In this document: positions 47,703 through 58,784 of the stretch, one piece after another
Layout: each line of letters opens with the position of its first letter
Numbering within the stretch: position 1 is the stretch's first letter
NCBI RefSeq assembly: GCF_947387515.1
Contig: NZ_CANDOB010000001.1
Coordinates: 1,054,001 to 1,118,000 of the forward strand
Direction of reading: 5' to 3'
Length of the DNA: 64,000 nt
DNA from: Alkalihalobacillus sp. CinArs1
GTDB lineage: Bacteria; Bacillota; Bacilli; Bacillales; Guptibacillaceae
Program-made: the position numbers and the translations under genes
Notes under the pieces: generated by a model
What the model was told of the DNA's origin: nothing
Database searches by the model: none
Seen by the model: the letters and a program-made list of their open reading frames with translations, nothing else

Positions 47703-48287
47703 ATGGTATTAATTCCAACGGTTATCGAACAAACAAACCGCGGTGAAAGAGCATATGACATCTACTCTCGTCTTCTCAAGGACCGCATTATCATGCTTGG
47801 AACTGCAATCGACGACAACGTATCGAACGCAGTTGTAGCTCAGCTTCTTTTCCTAGCTGCAGAAGATCCAGATAAAGATATCTCTCTTTATATCAATAGT
47901 CCAGGTGGATCAATCACAGCTGGAATGGCAATCTACGATACAATGCAGTTCATTAAACCTAAAGTATCTACAATCTGTATCGGAATGGCTGCTTCAATGG
48001 GAGCGTTCCTACTAGCGGCTGGTGAGCCTGGTAAACGTTATGCACTTCCAAATAGTGAAGTCATGATTCACCAACCACTCGGTGGTACACAAGGTCAGGC
48101 TTCTGATATCGAAATTCATGCGAAGCGTATCATTCAAATGCGCGAAAAGCTCAACAAAATTCTTGCAGAGCGTACTGGTCAGCCTCTCGATACGATCGAA
48201 CGCGATACGGATCGTGACCGTTTCATGGAAGCTCTTGAAGCAAAAGAATATGGTTTGATCGACGAAGTTATGGAGAAAAAAGCATAA
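47703..48287 (+). CDS. clpP: ATP-dependent Clp protease proteolytic subunit
   Basis: A 194-residue serine protease forming the Clp core with ClpC, ClpE or ClpX. The triad is Ser98 (IGMAASMG), His123 ([10 protein letters not shown]) and Asp172. The N-terminal [20 protein letters not shown] is strongly conserved. AAAGGGAGG precedes the ATG. CtsR control of its promoter fits heat-shock induction. ClpP also degrades proteins tagged by the tmRNA of this window. Confidence 0.98.
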   Translation: MVLIPTVIEQTNRGERAYDIYSRLLKDRIIMLGTAIDDNVSNAVVAQLLFLAAEDPDKDISLYINSPGGSITAGMAIYDTMQFIKPKVSTICIGMAASMGAFLLAAGEPGKRYALPNSEVMIHQPLGGTQGQASDIEIHAKRIIQMREKLNKILAERTGQPLDTIERDTDRDRFMEALEAKEYGLIDEVMEKKA

Positions 48288-48290
48288 ATA

Positions 48291-48321
48291 AAAAAAGGTT
48301 GCCGTGATGGCAACCTTTTTT
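48291..48321. terminator. Bidirectional terminator between clpP and crh
   Basis: Stem AGGTTGCC/GGCAACCT extended by A/T pairs, loop GTGAT, T-run on both sides. Confidence 0.92.
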
Positions 48322-48323
48322 AT

Positions 48324-48581
48324 TTAGTCTTCTTTATGAATGAAGTCGACCAGAGATGAAACAGCATCTTCTTCGTCGTTTCCATCTACTGTTAAGACAA
48401 CAGAAGAACCAGAGCCCACTGCAAGGCTCATGATTCCCATGATACTCTTCGCATTTACCTTTTTACCGTCTTTTTCAAGAAAAATATCTGAATTAAATCG
48501 ATTTGCCTCTTGAACAAAGAGTGCTGCAGGTCTTGCTTGTAATCCTGTATCTAACGTTACGACAACTTCTTTTTGAACCAC
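48324..48581 (-). CDS. crh: HPr-like catabolite repression protein Crh
   Basis: An 85-residue HPr-fold protein. Residue 15 is Gln (TLDTGLQARPA) where HPr has the PTS phosphohistidine, so it cannot carry sugar transport phosphate. Ser46 (AKSIMGIMSL) is kept, the site of HPr kinase. Ser-P Crh helps CcpA repress genes with cre sites, such as the atoE-type gene. The start is GTG, nine bases after AGGAGG. It lies downstream of whiA, as in B. subtilis. Confidence 0.96.
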   Translation of the reverse strand: MVQKEVVVTLDTGLQARPAALFVQEANRFNSDIFLEKDGKKVNAKSIMGIMSLAVGSGSSVVLTVDGNDEEDAVSSLVDFIHKED

Positions 48582-48742
48582 TTTTCCATTCCTCCTTTAT
48601 TTATAAGAAAGCGCTATCTTTATTGATGAAAAAAATAAGTATATGTGTTTGTTATTGATTTGCTACGTACTTACCAACAGCATTCCATTTATTAAGACTT
48701 CTAAACGTCCCAACGCTATGTTCTCAAGGCTTAGAATAGTAG

Positions 48743-48772
48743 AAAATCAAGCCCGCACTACTCGCGCAGGCT
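48743..48772 (-). terminator. Weak hairpin after whiA
   Basis: Stem AGCCTGCGC/GTGCGGGCT (with G-U pairs), loop GAGTA, followed on the minus strand by TTGATTTTC. Partial read-through into crh is likely. Confidence 0.5.
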
Positions 48773-48785
48773 GTAATATTTCTGC

Positions 48786-49727
48786 TTATGTTATTGGCTT
48801 TCCTGCACGGAGCTTTTCAGCTAACTGATCGATCTTTCGAAGTCTGTGATTGATCCCTGACTTACTGATCGCACCTCCAGTCAACATCTCTCCAAGTTCC
48901 TTAAGGGTAACATCCTGATGCTTCACTCGAAGTTCAGCAATTTCTCTCAATTTATCAGGTAGGATATCTAATCCAACTTCATTTTGTATAAACCGAATGT
49001 TTTCAACCTGTCGGAATGCAGCACCAACTGTTTTATTTAGATTAGCTGTTTCACAATTTACGATCCGATTAACAGAGTTTCTCATATCTTTCATGATGCG
49101 AACATCCTCAAAATAAAGCAATGCCTTATGGGCTCCTACTACACTTAAAAACTCTGTAATTTTCTCGCCCTCTTTGATATAAACGATGTATCCTTTTTTG
49201 CGCTCGAGCATCTTTGCATTAAGATCGAACTGATTCATAAGCTTACACAATGAATCCGTATGCTCCTCATACATCGAGAATATTTCTAAGTGATAAGAAG
49301 TTTCAGGGTGATTGATCGATCCTCCTGCGAGAAAGGCTCCTTTCAAGTATGCTCGTTTGCAACAAGCCTTTTTCGTAAAATCACTAGAAATGTTTCTTGT
49401 AAACATGAACGCATTGTCCATAATACCTAAATCCTCAAGGAGATCTCTAGCACTCGAGGAAACACGAACAATGTAGACATTATTTTTTTTAAGACGCATC
49501 TTTTTACGTACGAGTAATTCGACATCGTAATTATAAAGACGTTTGATAAGCGTATAGATCCTTCTCGCGATTGCAGCATGTTCAGTAGGTATATCAAGGA
49601 TCAGTTGTCTGTTCCCAAATGATATGGACCCATTCATTCGAATGAGTGCTGCGAGCTCTGATCTAGAGCAGCACGCTTTACTTTCGAGCTGTGTTAATTC
49701 TTTCTTTGTATCGGCAGCAAATGACAT
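48786..49727 (-). CDS. whiA: DNA-binding protein WhiA
   Basis: A 313-residue protein with an N-terminal LAGLIDADG homing-endonuclease-like fold without catalytic acids ([20 protein letters not shown]) and a C-terminal helix-turn-helix ([20 protein letters not shown]). In Bacillus, WhiA affects cell division and chromosome segregation. The ATG follows GGGGGG. It is the fourth gene in the nudix-rapZ-yvcK-whiA run. Confidence 0.95.
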   Translation of the reverse strand: MSFAADTKKELTQLESKACCSRSELAALIRMNGSISFGNRQLILDIPTEHAAIARRIYTLIKRLYNYDVELLVRKKMRLKKNNVYIVRVSSSARDLLEDLGIMDNAFMFTRNISSDFTKKACCKRAYLKGAFLAGGSINHPETSYHLEIFSMYEEHTDSLCKLMNQFDLNAKMLERKKGYIVYIKEGEKITEFLSVVGAHKALLYFEDVRIMKDMRNSVNRIVNCETANLNKTVGAAFRQVENIRFIQNEVGLDILPDKLREIAELRVKHQDVTLKELGEMLTGGAISKSGINHRLRKIDQLAEKLRAGKPIT

Positions 49728-49772
49728 CGCTATCCCCCCTTTACCATGCAGGGGCCCATTGACCCATCACCA

Positions 49773-50738
49773 TCACTTTTTATCTTCTAATAATGACAGT
49801 AGAATCGAAGATATCTTGATGGCATCGTGGCGTACATATTTCTCATCATATTGAATAATTTTATCACTGATTACTTCAAAACCAAAGCTCTTCAACCTAT
49901 TTTCGTCATATTGCACAACCTCTGCCTGTTCTTTTGCATAGCGTTTTGCATAATAAGTTGGGATGACCTGTTTGTTAACAATGATCGTTTCAATAAGCTT
50001 GTAATCAATATGATCAATGAGTGCCTGCACATGGTCACTTGCAGTATAATTTTCTGTTTCACCTTGCTGAGTCATGACGTTACACACATACACTTTCCTA
50101 GCATTGGAGTGACTGATTTCATCCGCAATGCCGGGTACAAGTAGGTTTGGTAGTATGCTTGTATAAAGACTCCCAGGACCAAGGACGATTAAGTCAGCGT
50201 TTCGAATCGCTTCCAAAGAATCTGGTAAAGCTTTTATCCCAGGAGGCGAGAGAAATACTTTCTTAATCGTTTTATTCGTTTTAGGAATTTGAGACTCACC
50301 TTTTACGAACGTTCCATCTCGCATTTCAGCATGAAGAACGACACTTTGATTCGAAGCTGGAAGGACTTTACCTCGTACATTCAGTACGCGACACATCTCC
50401 CGAACTCCTTGGACAAAATCTCCTGTAATATCCGTCATAGCGGCTAACATGAGGTTTCCTAGTGAATGACCGGATAATCCGTTACCATTTTTGAATCGAT
50501 GTTGCATCAAGCCTTCTAATAAAGGCTCGACTTCAGCTAGTGCAGTGATGACGTTTCGTACATCACCCGGTGGAGGGATATCAAATTCATCACGTAAGCG
50601 ACCTGAGCTTCCACCATCATCAGCTACTGTTACGATAGCCGTAATATCGACCGGGAATGTCTTAAGTCCACGAAGCAATACCGAAAGGCCGGTCCCTCCA
50701 CCGATTACGACGACCTTCGGAAGTTTTGTGTCTGTCAT
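49773..50738 (-). CDS. yvcK: YvcK/CofD-like protein (gluconeogenesis and wall metabolism factor)
   Basis: A 321-residue protein of the CofD/UPF0052 fold. The nucleotide-binding start is VVVIGGGTGLSVLLRGLK, with VADDGGSSGRLR and PGSLYTSILPNLLV downstream. In B. subtilis it is needed on gluconeogenic carbon and for cell shape, and binds UDP-sugars. ATG 50738 starts one base after the rapZ stop. The longer frame to 50834 overlaps rapZ and is not used. Confidence 0.94.
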   Translation of the reverse strand: MTDTKLPKVVVIGGGTGLSVLLRGLKTFPVDITAIVTVADDGGSSGRLRDEFDIPPPGDVRNVITALAEVEPLLEGLMQHRFKNGNGLSGHSLGNLMLAAMTDITGDFVQGVREMCRVLNVRGKVLPASNQSVVLHAEMRDGTFVKGESQIPKTNKTIKKVFLSPPGIKALPDSLEAIRNADLIVLGPGSLYTSILPNLLVPGIADEISHSNARKVYVCNVMTQQGETENYTASDHVQALIDHIDYKLIETIIVNKQVIPTYYAKRYAKEQAEVVQYDENRLKSFGFEVISDKIIQYDEKYVRHDAIKISSILLSLLEDKK

Positions 50739-50739
50739 A

Positions 50740-51630
50740 TTATTTGCTACCCTTTCCTTTTTCAATATCCCTGTGCGTGATGTTCGTTCGATACTCACTT
50801 TCAAAATGATGGCCGATGTGTTCAGCGAAAGCAACAGATCGATGCTTTCCGCCTGTACACCCTATGCCGATAACGAGCTGACTTTTTCCTTCCCTTTTGT
50901 ATTGCGGAAGCATGTACGCCAGCATATCGATCAATTTATTTAAGAATGTCTGCGTTTCTTTCCACTTAAATACATAGTTCGATACTTCTTCATCTACTCC
51001 TGTTTTAGGACGCAAGTGCTCAACATAATGTGGGTTAGGCAAGAACCGAATATCGAAAACAAGGTCAGCGTCGATCGGAATACCGTATTTAAATCCAAAT
51101 GACATGACGTTCACTCCAAAGTTTTCTTTTTCGTTAGAGGAGAACCGGTCCATAATTTTTTCTCTTAGCTGAACAGGCTTGATATCGCTCGTATCGATGA
51201 TTTGCTGAGAACGTCCTTTCAGTTCCTCGAGCATTTCACGCTCTACTTTTATGCCTTCGAGTGGTAGCCCTTCCGGCGCAAGGGGGTGAGATCGTCTCGT
51301 TTCTTTATATCGTCGAACGAGCGCTGAGTCACTAGAATCAAGGTACAGAATTTCAGCATCTAATTGCTCATTGGTTCTTAGTAAATCAACTGCTTCTAAA
51401 AGATGCTCAAAGAAATCTCCACCTCTTAAGTCCATGACTAGAGCAACTTTATCTAACTTACCTTCGGAGTTTTCGATCATCTCAACAAACTTCGGCAGCA
51501 GTGCAGGTGGTAAATTGTCGATGCAGAAATACCCCATATCTTCAAAACACTGCATCGCTACGGTTTTACCAGCACCACTCATTCCAGTAATAATGACCAT
51601 ATGAATACGCTTATCGATTAGTTCGGCCAT
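50740..51630 (-). CDS. rapZ: RapZ-like nucleotide-binding protein (YvcJ)
   Basis: A 296-residue protein. Walker A GMSGAGKT is at residues 16-23. The C-terminal domain has [20 protein letters not shown], the RNA/GlcN6P-related part in enterobacterial RapZ. In Bacillus it hydrolyses nucleotides and affects competence. GGAGTGGGG precedes ATG 51630. It is coupled with yvcK by one base. Target RNA in this species is unknown. Confidence 0.95.
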   Translation of the reverse strand: MAELIDKRIHMVIITGMSGAGKTVAMQCFEDMGYFCIDNLPPALLPKFVEMIENSEGKLDKVALVMDLRGGDFFEHLLEAVDLLRTNEQLDAEILYLDSSDSALVRRYKETRRSHPLAPEGLPLEGIKVEREMLEELKGRSQQIIDTSDIKPVQLREKIMDRFSSNEKENFGVNVMSFGFKYGIPIDADLVFDIRFLPNPHYVEHLRPKTGVDEEVSNYVFKWKETQTFLNKLIDMLAYMLPQYKREGKSQLVIGIGCTGGKHRSVAFAEHIGHHFESEYRTNITHRDIEKGKGSK

Positions 51631-51681
51631 TTTCCCCACTCCATTTCTCAATTCTCTAATTATGATATGACGATCAACGTA

Positions 51682-52146
51682 TTAAGATGGATCTAGTCGG
51701 TATGATAGTAACTTAAAGTCAGGTGTATACGTAAATGTTCCATATATAATGCCGTGTCCCTTCATCATATAATCAAGAATATGATAGTCTCCAGGAGCCA
51801 TCGGCAGTTCACTCACTTCGTCTGCATCTACCCACGCTACTTTTCCTTCCTCTGACTGCTCAACGGGTTCTCCGTCATACTTTGTTGAGAGGAATGTAAA
51901 CATCATCCATTCAGATTTAATCACGTCATTTTCTTTAATAATAAAGGTAAAGATTCCTTTTAACTTCGGGTCTTTTAAATAAACACCAGTTTCTTCTCGA
52001 AACTCCCTAATGACCGAATCTCGGATCGATTCTTCTGATTCCATCTTTCCACCAGGTGCAACCCACCAACCTCGTCTTGGTTTTTGTAGGAGTAGAACTC
52101 GATTATTAGGTTCGTCGAATAAGATACAGTTTGTTACGCGTTGCAC
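51682..52146 (-). CDS. Nudix hydrolase (MutT/8-oxo-dGTP diphosphatase-like)
   Basis: A 154-residue nudix enzyme. The box runs from Gly33 to Val55, with Glu39, Arg47, Glu48, Glu51, Glu52 and Gly54 at the expected places. It probably cleans modified nucleotides or hydrolyses another nucleoside diphosphate derivative. A GTG at 52146 lies five bases after GAGGTGG and is preferred to GTG 52155, which lies within that site. It is the first gene of the nudix-rapZ-yvcK-whiA operon, which corresponds to yvcI in B. subtilis. Confidence 0.9.
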   Translation of the reverse strand: MQRVTNCILFDEPNNRVLLLQKPRRGWWVAPGGKMESEESIRDSVIREFREETGVYLKDPKLKGIFTFIIKENDVIKSEWMMFTFLSTKYDGEPVEQSEEGKVAWVDADEVSELPMAPGDYHILDYMMKGHGIIYGTFTYTPDFKLLSYRLDPS

Positions 52147-52221
52147 AATTACCACCTCAATTCGGCATCTTCTATTTTGGATTAGGCTTTTATATTTAAA
52201 CGTTCAATAATCTAAATTTCT

Positions 52222-52241
52222 AATCATAGTATACTATGATT
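52222..52241. promoter_or_regulatory. Perfect 20-bp palindrome at the nudix-rapZ operon promoter
   Basis: AATCATAGTA is followed at once by its exact reverse complement TACTATGATT. On the minus strand the centre gives TATACT, 17 bp after TTGTTC, so the palindrome would cover the -10 box and start site. No T-run follows, so it is an operator candidate and not a terminator. Confidence 0.55.
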
Positions 52242-52264
52242 GTTTAGCATGAACAATGTAAGTG

Positions 52265-52299
52265 GATTATAGCCAAAAAAAAGAGCACGGGCTCAATAA
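52265..52299 (-). terminator. Terminator after trxB
   Basis: 8-bp stem GCACGGGC/GCCCGTGC, 9-base loop and an eight-base T-run on the minus strand, about 120 bp after the trxB stop. The gap 52300-52420 shows no gene. Confidence 0.85.
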
Positions 52300-52420
52300 A
52301 TGCCCGTGCAAATGTAAAATATTTTAAAAGGGGGTCAAATCTATTTATATTGTACCCCATCATTGTTTCATAGCTGTTACAGCAGAATTAAAAGCATGTC
52401 ACAGGTACCTTTTGCCGAAC

Positions 52421-53401
<981 letters not shown>

Positions 53402-53477
53402 TTATATTAATTATTAAGAAATAATGTTTCTTATCTAGTATAATAACTGATGATAAAAGGAAAGTCTAGCAGGTTGC

Positions 53478-55067
53478 TTACCCATCTCTTTTTGCTAGTA
53501 GATTCGTAAGTTTCTTTCGATATGCATGTACAGTCGAGCTAGAGATATCGAAGGTTTTTGCTACTTCAATCTGTGATACGTCCATCGCATTTAGCTTCTT
53601 CCACATGTATAGCATCGCCGCTGCAACGCCCTTTGAATTCTGAAAGGAGCTATTGTCACGTTGTAGCTTAACATAACAAGGTAACCATACGGTAGAAATG
53701 AGCTCGTGCAGTTCCGTATCAGTTAAATACGATTGCTCTAACTCCGCAATCACACGCATTCCAGCGGTTACATACGGAGAGAAGTCACTATAGTTCGTTA
53801 TCGTGACTACCTCATCATCAACAATCCTTACTTCTTCTCCTGAAAGAGTCAAAGCTATATAAGCAGATAGCTCTTTAATAAGAAGTGGTTCATCCTTACT
53901 TTTACAGTACGAATGAAGAATTGAAGCTCCAGCAGGATCTCTTTTCGTGTAAAGAAGCATCAGATGTGTCATTTTTCCATAATAATCATGTTTCTTAACT
54001 TTTTCTTCCGTATCGCGCGGCGTGTGCGATCGATAGTTGATTCGATCAGTCGTTAACGTTCCGGCATCTAACGCTTCAATATGAGAAGTTGCGATCTCAT
54101 TCATTGGATCTAACTGCTTGATTCGCTCCCAATATCGTTTTGCGACTTCCGGACGATCAAGGTGAAAAGAAGATACTGCTAACCAATGATAGAAAGGCAC
54201 ATTCCATTCTGGACGCGTCACTTCCACTTTTCTTAACCAATAGAAAGCTAACTCGTGTTCATCAAGAAAACCTAGCGTACTTCCTAGCTTGTACCTATGA
54301 TCAACATGAATTGGATAGACGTTCTTAAGCCTCTCAACCATCACATCACGCTTCACGTGCTGTCCAAGGAAATCGTAAAACAAAGCAAGGTTGCATACTG
54401 CATTTAAATTTCCTTCGTTCTTAGTCAATACGAGATCGAGAACCTTTATCGCTTCTTCATACTGCTCATTATAAAAATAAGCTAGTGCCAGATTATTATA
54501 AGCTGGCCAAAATTCAGTATAAACACTAGTCATATTTTCTAAAAGCTCGATCGCTTCAGGAAATCTTCCTGATTCGATCGCACCTCTAGCTTCCTCATGT
54601 TCCTGAATCAAACTTTCTTCATTTGACTCAAGGACCGTTTCTTCTTGTTCAAACGAGATGAGTTCGACTAGTTCTTCGGCATCTTCAAGAAACTCACCCT
54701 CAGGTTCGTGCACCAGGTAAGTTTTCGCATGCGTTTCTGCTTGTTGAAACAAACCCATATGGGCGTAATTGTTTGCTAGAAAGAAATAGCATTCATATAA
54801 GTCAGGATCAAGATCATCAAGAACAAACGTAAGCCAATTATTCGATGCTTCATATTCGCCTAATTCTGCAAGGACCGCTGCCAATTGACATATATAATCG
54901 ACCTCTCCGGGTTCAAGCTTTACAGCTCTTTCAAGATGCTGTCTTGCTTTATCAAGGTTCCGCTGTTGATAGGCTCTCATCGCCTTATTAAAAAAATAAT
55001 CTCCGTTCTGGATGAACGGAATCAAACGGCCTTTTATTTCCGAAGAAGCATGAAGTTCTTTCCTCAT
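53478..55067 (-). CDS. TPR-repeat protein with C-terminal helix-turn-helix (YvcD-like)
   Basis: A 529-residue cytoplasmic protein. Tetratricopeptide repeats are visible at about 28-60 (AMRAYQQRNLDKARQHLERA), 60-130 and 190-260 (NLALAYFYNEQYEEAIKVLD). An acidic linker lies near 130-160. The C-terminus has a helix-turn-helix-like stretch (VAKTFDISSSTVHAYRKKL). The ATG at 55067, five bases after GGGGG, is preferred over 55079. It resembles YvcD, upstream of trxB in B. subtilis. The function is unknown; the domain pair suggests a scaffold with nucleic-acid or sigma-factor contact. Confidence 0.82.
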   Translation of the reverse strand: MRKELHASSEIKGRLIPFIQNGDYFFNKAMRAYQQRNLDKARQHLERAVKLEPGEVDYICQLAAVLAELGEYEASNNWLTFVLDDLDPDLYECYFFLANNYAHMGLFQQAETHAKTYLVHEPEGEFLEDAEELVELISFEQEETVLESNEESLIQEHEEARGAIESGRFPEAIELLENMTSVYTEFWPAYNNLALAYFYNEQYEEAIKVLDLVLTKNEGNLNAVCNLALFYDFLGQHVKRDVMVERLKNVYPIHVDHRYKLGSTLGFLDEHELAFYWLRKVEVTRPEWNVPFYHWLAVSSFHLDRPEVAKRYWERIKQLDPMNEIATSHIEALDAGTLTTDRINYRSHTPRDTEEKVKKHDYYGKMTHLMLLYTKRDPAGASILHSYCKSKDEPLLIKELSAYIALTLSGEEVRIVDDEVVTITNYSDFSPYVTAGMRVIAELEQSYLTDTELHELISTVWLPCYVKLQRDNSSFQNSKGVAAAMLYMWKKLNAMDVSQIEVAKTFDISSSTVHAYRKKLTNLLAKRDG

Positions 55068-55251
55068 GTTTTCCCCCATTACTTTCTAAAAGTAGTTCTA
55101 TACCAGTCATGTCCGTTCAAAAGTATAACATACATCTGTTTCCAATCGTGTAGGAAAAATCTATGAAAGAGTGAAGAGATTTGGTTGAAATGAGCAGAAA
55201 AAAAAGGGTGCCGAGATAATTCGACAGCCTCGTAAACGTTTATAGTGTGGA

Positions 55252-55389
55252 TTACTTCCACATGTTCTCTTTTCTCTCCATCATCTTCTGTGCGATAAAG
55301 CCCACTCCCATGCCTAATAGAACACCCGGTCCAGGATGTCCAATGAACAGCCCGATTGCAAGTCCGATAAATAAAAAGCCTACGAACAT
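55252..55389 (-). CDS. Small glycine-rich membrane protein (45 aa)
   Basis: The frame gives MFVGFLFIGLAIGLFIGHPG, a second glycine-rich hydrophobic stretch (PGVLLGMGVGFI) and a charged tail (AQKMMERKENMWK). GGAG lies nine bases before the ATG. It is probably a real small membrane protein with one or two helices, of a type common in Bacilli. It lies between hisIE and the TPR gene on the same strand and could be read from the histidine operon, since no terminator is seen after hisIE. The family is not recognised. Confidence 0.6.
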   Translation of the reverse strand: MFVGFLFIGLAIGLFIGHPGPGVLLGMGVGFIAQKMMERKENMWK

Positions 55390-55450
55390 AACCGATCTCT
55401 CCTCTTCATAATCGCCTTTCTTTTACATACGATTCACGATCGAAAAGGTT

Positions 55451-56077
55451 TCACGAACTGTGTCGTTTTTCAAGAACGTTCAATACCTCATCTAGTGGAC
55501 ACTCTTGTTCACGTAATAAGACCATCAAATGGAACAGAAGGTCGGCAGATTCCCACGTCAACTCTTCTTTGTCTCTATTTTTGGCTGCGATGATCACTTC
55601 TGAAGCTTCTTCCCCGACTTTCTTCAGAATCTTATCGACACCTTCCTCAAAGAGGTAAGTGGTATACGCTCCTTCAGGCCGTTCTGCATCGCGCTTAGCT
55701 ATGATGTTTTCAAGTGTATTTAAAATCTCAAAACGAGACTCGACTGGCTTAGTTTCTTCCGCTAAGAGTGAATCGGAAAAGCAAGAGTAATCCCCTTTAT
55801 GGCAAGCAGGACCAGCCGGCTTAACGAGAACTAGCAAAGCGTCTTGATCACAATCGTAGCGAAGATCAACAACTTCCTGGGTATTGCCAGAAGTCTCCCC
55901 TTTATGCCACAGTTCATCACGAGAGCGGCTATAAAACCACGTTTCTTTCGTATCGATGGTTTTCTTTAGCGATTCTTCATTCATATAGGCGAGGGTGAGC
56001 ACTTCTTTACTCATTGCGTCCTGTACGATTGCTGGAACAAGTCCTTTTTCATCAAAATTGATCGTTTCTACATTCAT
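55451..56077 (-). CDS. hisI: Bifunctional phosphoribosyl-AMP cyclohydrolase / phosphoribosyl-ATP pyrophosphatase
   Basis: A 208-residue HisIE fusion. The N-terminal domain (about 1-110) has [27 protein letters not shown] and CHKGDYSCF, with zinc ligands. The C-terminal domain (about 115-208) has [16 protein letters not shown]. It does the second and third steps of histidine synthesis. It overlaps hisF by four bases and is the last his gene. No terminator is seen directly after it. Confidence 0.97.
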   Translation of the reverse strand: MNVETINFDEKGLVPAIVQDAMSKEVLTLAYMNEESLKKTIDTKETWFYSRSRDELWHKGETSGNTQEVVDLRYDCDQDALLVLVKPAGPACHKGDYSCFSDSLLAEETKPVESRFEILNTLENIIAKRDAERPEGAYTTYLFEEGVDKILKKVGEEASEVIIAAKNRDKEELTWESADLLFHLMVLLREQECPLDEVLNVLEKRHSS

Positions 56078-56832
56078 CGAATCGCCACCCCGTTTTCTTT
56101 AAGAAGTTTTTTTACTTGAGACACGGATGTTTCTTTGTAATGAAAGATCGAAGCGGCAAGTGCTGCATCTGCTTTCGCTTCACGAAACACTTCTAAAAAG
56201 TCATCTGAGGAGCCTGCCCCACCAGAAGCGATGATTGGAATCGTAACAGCTTTACCGATTGCATTCGTAAGTGGTAAATCAAATCCTTCCTTACTACCAT
56301 CCGCATTCATGCTTGTAAGTAGGATTTCTCCAGCCCCCATCTCCTCGGCTTTCTTTGCCCATTCGATCGCATCCCATTCTGTTTGAGTGCGACCACCGTG
56401 CGTATATACACGCCATGTGTTTAAATCAGGCTCCCACTTTGCATCGATTGCCACGACCATACACTGTGTTCCGAAATAATCAGCACCTTCACTAATTAGT
56501 TCAGGCCGCAATACCGCAGCTGTGTTCATCGATACTTTGTCGGCACCTGCACGAAGAACACGTTTCATATCTTCTAGCTTATTGATTCCTCCACCTACAG
56601 TAAATGGGATGGCAAGCTCCGCTGCGACTTGTCGCACTACGTCTACCATCGTTTCTCTTCCTTCGTGAGAAGCAGATATATCTAAGAAGACAAGTTCATC
56701 TGCTCCCTCTTGATCATACACCCTAGCAAGCTCTACGGGATCACCCGCATCACGAAGGCCGACAAACTGTACACCCTTAACAACTCGACCATCTTTTACA
56801 TCAAGGCATGGAATGATCCGTTTCGTTAACAT
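56074..56832 (-). CDS. hisF: Imidazole glycerol phosphate synthase cyclase subunit
   Basis: A 252-residue TIM barrel with the N-terminal [20 protein letters not shown], giving catalytic Asp11, and AIDAKWE supplying the second Asp. [13 protein letters not shown] is the phosphate loop. With HisH it makes the imidazole ring and AICAR. GGAGG lies before the ATG, two bases after the hisA stop. Confidence 0.98.
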   Translation of the reverse strand: MLTKRIIPCLDVKDGRVVKGVQFVGLRDAGDPVELARVYDQEGADELVFLDISASHEGRETMVDVVRQVAAELAIPFTVGGGINKLEDMKRVLRAGADKVSMNTAAVLRPELISEGADYFGTQCMVVAIDAKWEPDLNTWRVYTHGGRTQTEWDAIEWAKKAEEMGAGEILLTSMNADGSKEGFDLPLTNAIGKAVTIPIIASGGAGSSDDFLEVFREAKADAALAASIFHYKETSVSQVKKLLKENGVAIR

Positions 56833-56834
56833 GT

Positions 56835-57554
56835 TTAAACCTCCAGAGCTTGTTTTAACGTGAATTTCTCCGTATAGAGAGCTTTTCCTACAATCGCACC
56901 GCTTATCGACTCACTTCTGCTTCGTAGGCTCGTTAAATCATCAAGTTTACTAACACCACCAGATGCGATGACTTCTTTTCCAGTAGCTTCTCCAAGTTCA
57001 GCAATCGCCTCTACGTTAGGTCCTGAAAGCGTACCGTCCTTAGAAATATCTGTAAAGATGAAAACTTCTGCGCCGTGGTCAGCCAGTTCCTTACCAAGAT
57101 CCACTGCTTTGATCTCAGATGTTTTTAGCCATCCTTCAACCGCTACATAGCCGTCACGTGCATCGATTCCAATCGCGATCTTCTCTTTATAACGTGAGAG
57201 CATCTTCTTTACAAATTCAGGATGCGAGATCGCACTGCTTCCGAGAATAATTCTGTCCACGCCATTTTCAAGATAATGTGCAACATCTTCCTCCGTACGG
57301 ATTCCTCCCCCAACTTGAACGTTAACACCAAGCTCTTGAGCCACTTTTAATACATGATGATCGTTTACACGTTTCCCTTCTTTCGCGCCGTCCAGGTCCA
57401 CCATGTGAATCCATTTTGATCCGTCATCTGCGAATTTTTTCGCCATGTCATAGGGTGAGTCTCCATAAACCGTTTCCTGATTATAATCTCCCTGTAGAAG
57501 TCGAACACATTTCCCACCACGTATATCGATTGCTGGATAGATCGTAAAGGCCAT
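56835..57554 (-). CDS. hisA: ProFAR isomerase
   Basis: A 239-residue TIM barrel paralogous to HisF. It starts [21 protein letters not shown] in two breaths; Asp at residue 9 and the later [11 protein letters not shown] supply the acid pair. ATG 57554 lies one base after the hisH stop, with AAAGGA about 12 bases upstream. A longer frame to 57587 overlaps hisH and is not used. Confidence 0.97.
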   Translation of the reverse strand: MAFTIYPAIDIRGGKCVRLLQGDYNQETVYGDSPYDMAKKFADDGSKWIHMVDLDGAKEGKRVNDHHVLKVAQELGVNVQVGGGIRTEEDVAHYLENGVDRIILGSSAISHPEFVKKMLSRYKEKIAIGIDARDGYVAVEGWLKTSEIKAVDLGKELADHGAEVFIFTDISKDGTLSGPNVEAIAELGEATGKEVIASGGVSKLDDLTSLRSRSESISGAIVGKALYTEKFTLKQALEV

Positions 57555-57555
57555 T

Positions 57556-58191
57556 CTATACGTCATTCCTTTCCACGTATTCTGCAAAGTTTTTAAGAAT
57601 CGTTAATCCTGCATGACTGCTTTTCTCAGGATGAAATTGTGTACCGAACACGTTTCCTTTCCCAACTACAGCTGGAACCTCTTCGCTGTAATCAGAAGTT
57701 GCGATAAGCACATCACGGTCTTTCGTATCAACATAGTAAGAATGCACAAAGTATACGTGCTCATCAGATACGCCTTGAAGAAGGAAAGAATCAGGCTGTA
57801 GTCTCGTCAATTCGTTCCAGCCCATGTGTGGAATTTTATACTCCTGACCAGCTTCATCTTTATATGGGAACTTTTTCACTTTACCAGGTAAAAATGAAAA
57901 GCCGTTCGTCTCTCCATTTTCTTCACTTCCTTCAAAAAGAAGCTGCATGCCAAGGCAAATACCAAGCAATGGTTTCCCTGCTTCCACTTCTTTTTCGATG
58001 AATGACTTTAAACCCGTTTCAACTAAGATGGCCATCGCATCTCGAAAAGACCCCACCCCTGGAAGTAGTAATCCGCTAGCCTTCGCTAACTCTTCTTCCT
58101 TCTCAGAGACAAAGTAATCAAAACCAAGTCGTTCGAGCGCTTTACTTACACTATATAAATTTCCCATTCCATAGTCGATAATGCCGATCAT
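57556..58191 (-). CDS. hisH: Imidazole glycerol phosphate synthase glutaminase subunit
   Basis: A 211-residue class I glutaminase. The nucleophile Cys is in [15 protein letters not shown], and the His/Glu pair in [14 protein letters not shown]. It feeds ammonia to HisF. Its start overlaps the hisB stop as TGATG; a GTG one codon earlier is equally possible. Coupling along the operon is very tight. Confidence 0.97.
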   Translation of the reverse strand: MIGIIDYGMGNLYSVSKALERLGFDYFVSEKEEELAKASGLLLPGVGSFRDAMAILVETGLKSFIEKEVEAGKPLLGICLGMQLLFEGSEENGETNGFSFLPGKVKKFPYKDEAGQEYKIPHMGWNELTRLQPDSFLLQGVSDEHVYFVHSYYVDTKDRDVLIATSDYSEEVPAVVGKGNVFGTQFHPEKSSHAGLTILKNFAEYVERNDV

Positions 58192-58784
58192 CACAGCATC
58201 CCCTTTGTCGAAGGAACACCTTTCACACGTGGATCTAATAAGGTAGCTTCATCCAACGCACGGCCTAACGCTTTAAAGATCGCCTCGATGATGTGGTGGG
58301 TGTTATGTCCGTAATGTACGATGACATGAAGATTCATGCGCGCTTCAAGAGCAAGCTTCCAGAGGAATTCATGCACTAATTCAGTGTCGAATGTACCCAC
58401 GCGATCTGCAGGTAATTCAACTCGATATTCAAGGTGAGGTCGATTGCTTAAATCGACGACAACTTGCGCAAGAGCATCATCCATCGGTACGAATGCATTT
58501 CCATACCTTCTGATTCCTTCTTTTGATCCTAACGCCTGGCGAATCGTCTCACCAAGACAGATTCCAATATCCTCTGTCGTGTGATGATCATCGATTTCCG
58601 TATCTCCGTTTGCGGTTAGAGAGAGATCAAACTTCCCGTGTTTCGTGAATAAATCCAGCATATGTGTTAAAAAAGGAACTCCTGTCTCTAATTGTGAATT
58701 TCCCTCTCCATCTACAGCAAATGTTAGATTAATAGAGGTTTCAGAAGTTTCTCTTGAAATTGAATAAGTTCTCTCATCAGTCAT
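58191..58784 (-). CDS. hisB: Imidazoleglycerol-phosphate dehydratase
   Basis: A 197-residue manganese enzyme. Duplicated His motifs are seen as DDHHTTEDIGICLGE and HVIVHYGHNTHHIIEA. It is the single-function form with no phosphatase domain, so histidinol-phosphatase (HisK/HisJ type) must be encoded elsewhere. Start and hisD stop overlap as TAATG. Confidence 0.97.
   Translation of the reverse strand: MTDERTYSISRETSETSINLTFAVDGEGNSQLETGVPFLTHMLDLFTKHGKFDLSLTANGDTEIDDHHTTEDIGICLGETIRQALGSKEGIRRYGNAFVPMDDALAQVVVDLSNRPHLEYRVELPADRVGTFDTELVHEFLWKLALEARMNLHVIVHYGHNTHHIIEAIFKALGRALDEATLLDPRVKGVPSTKGML

Noticed and set aside
55079-55261. 60-codon minus-strand frame between the TPR gene and the small membrane gene
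   Set aside because: No ribosome site, composition unlike a protein, and it overlaps the end of a better small gene.
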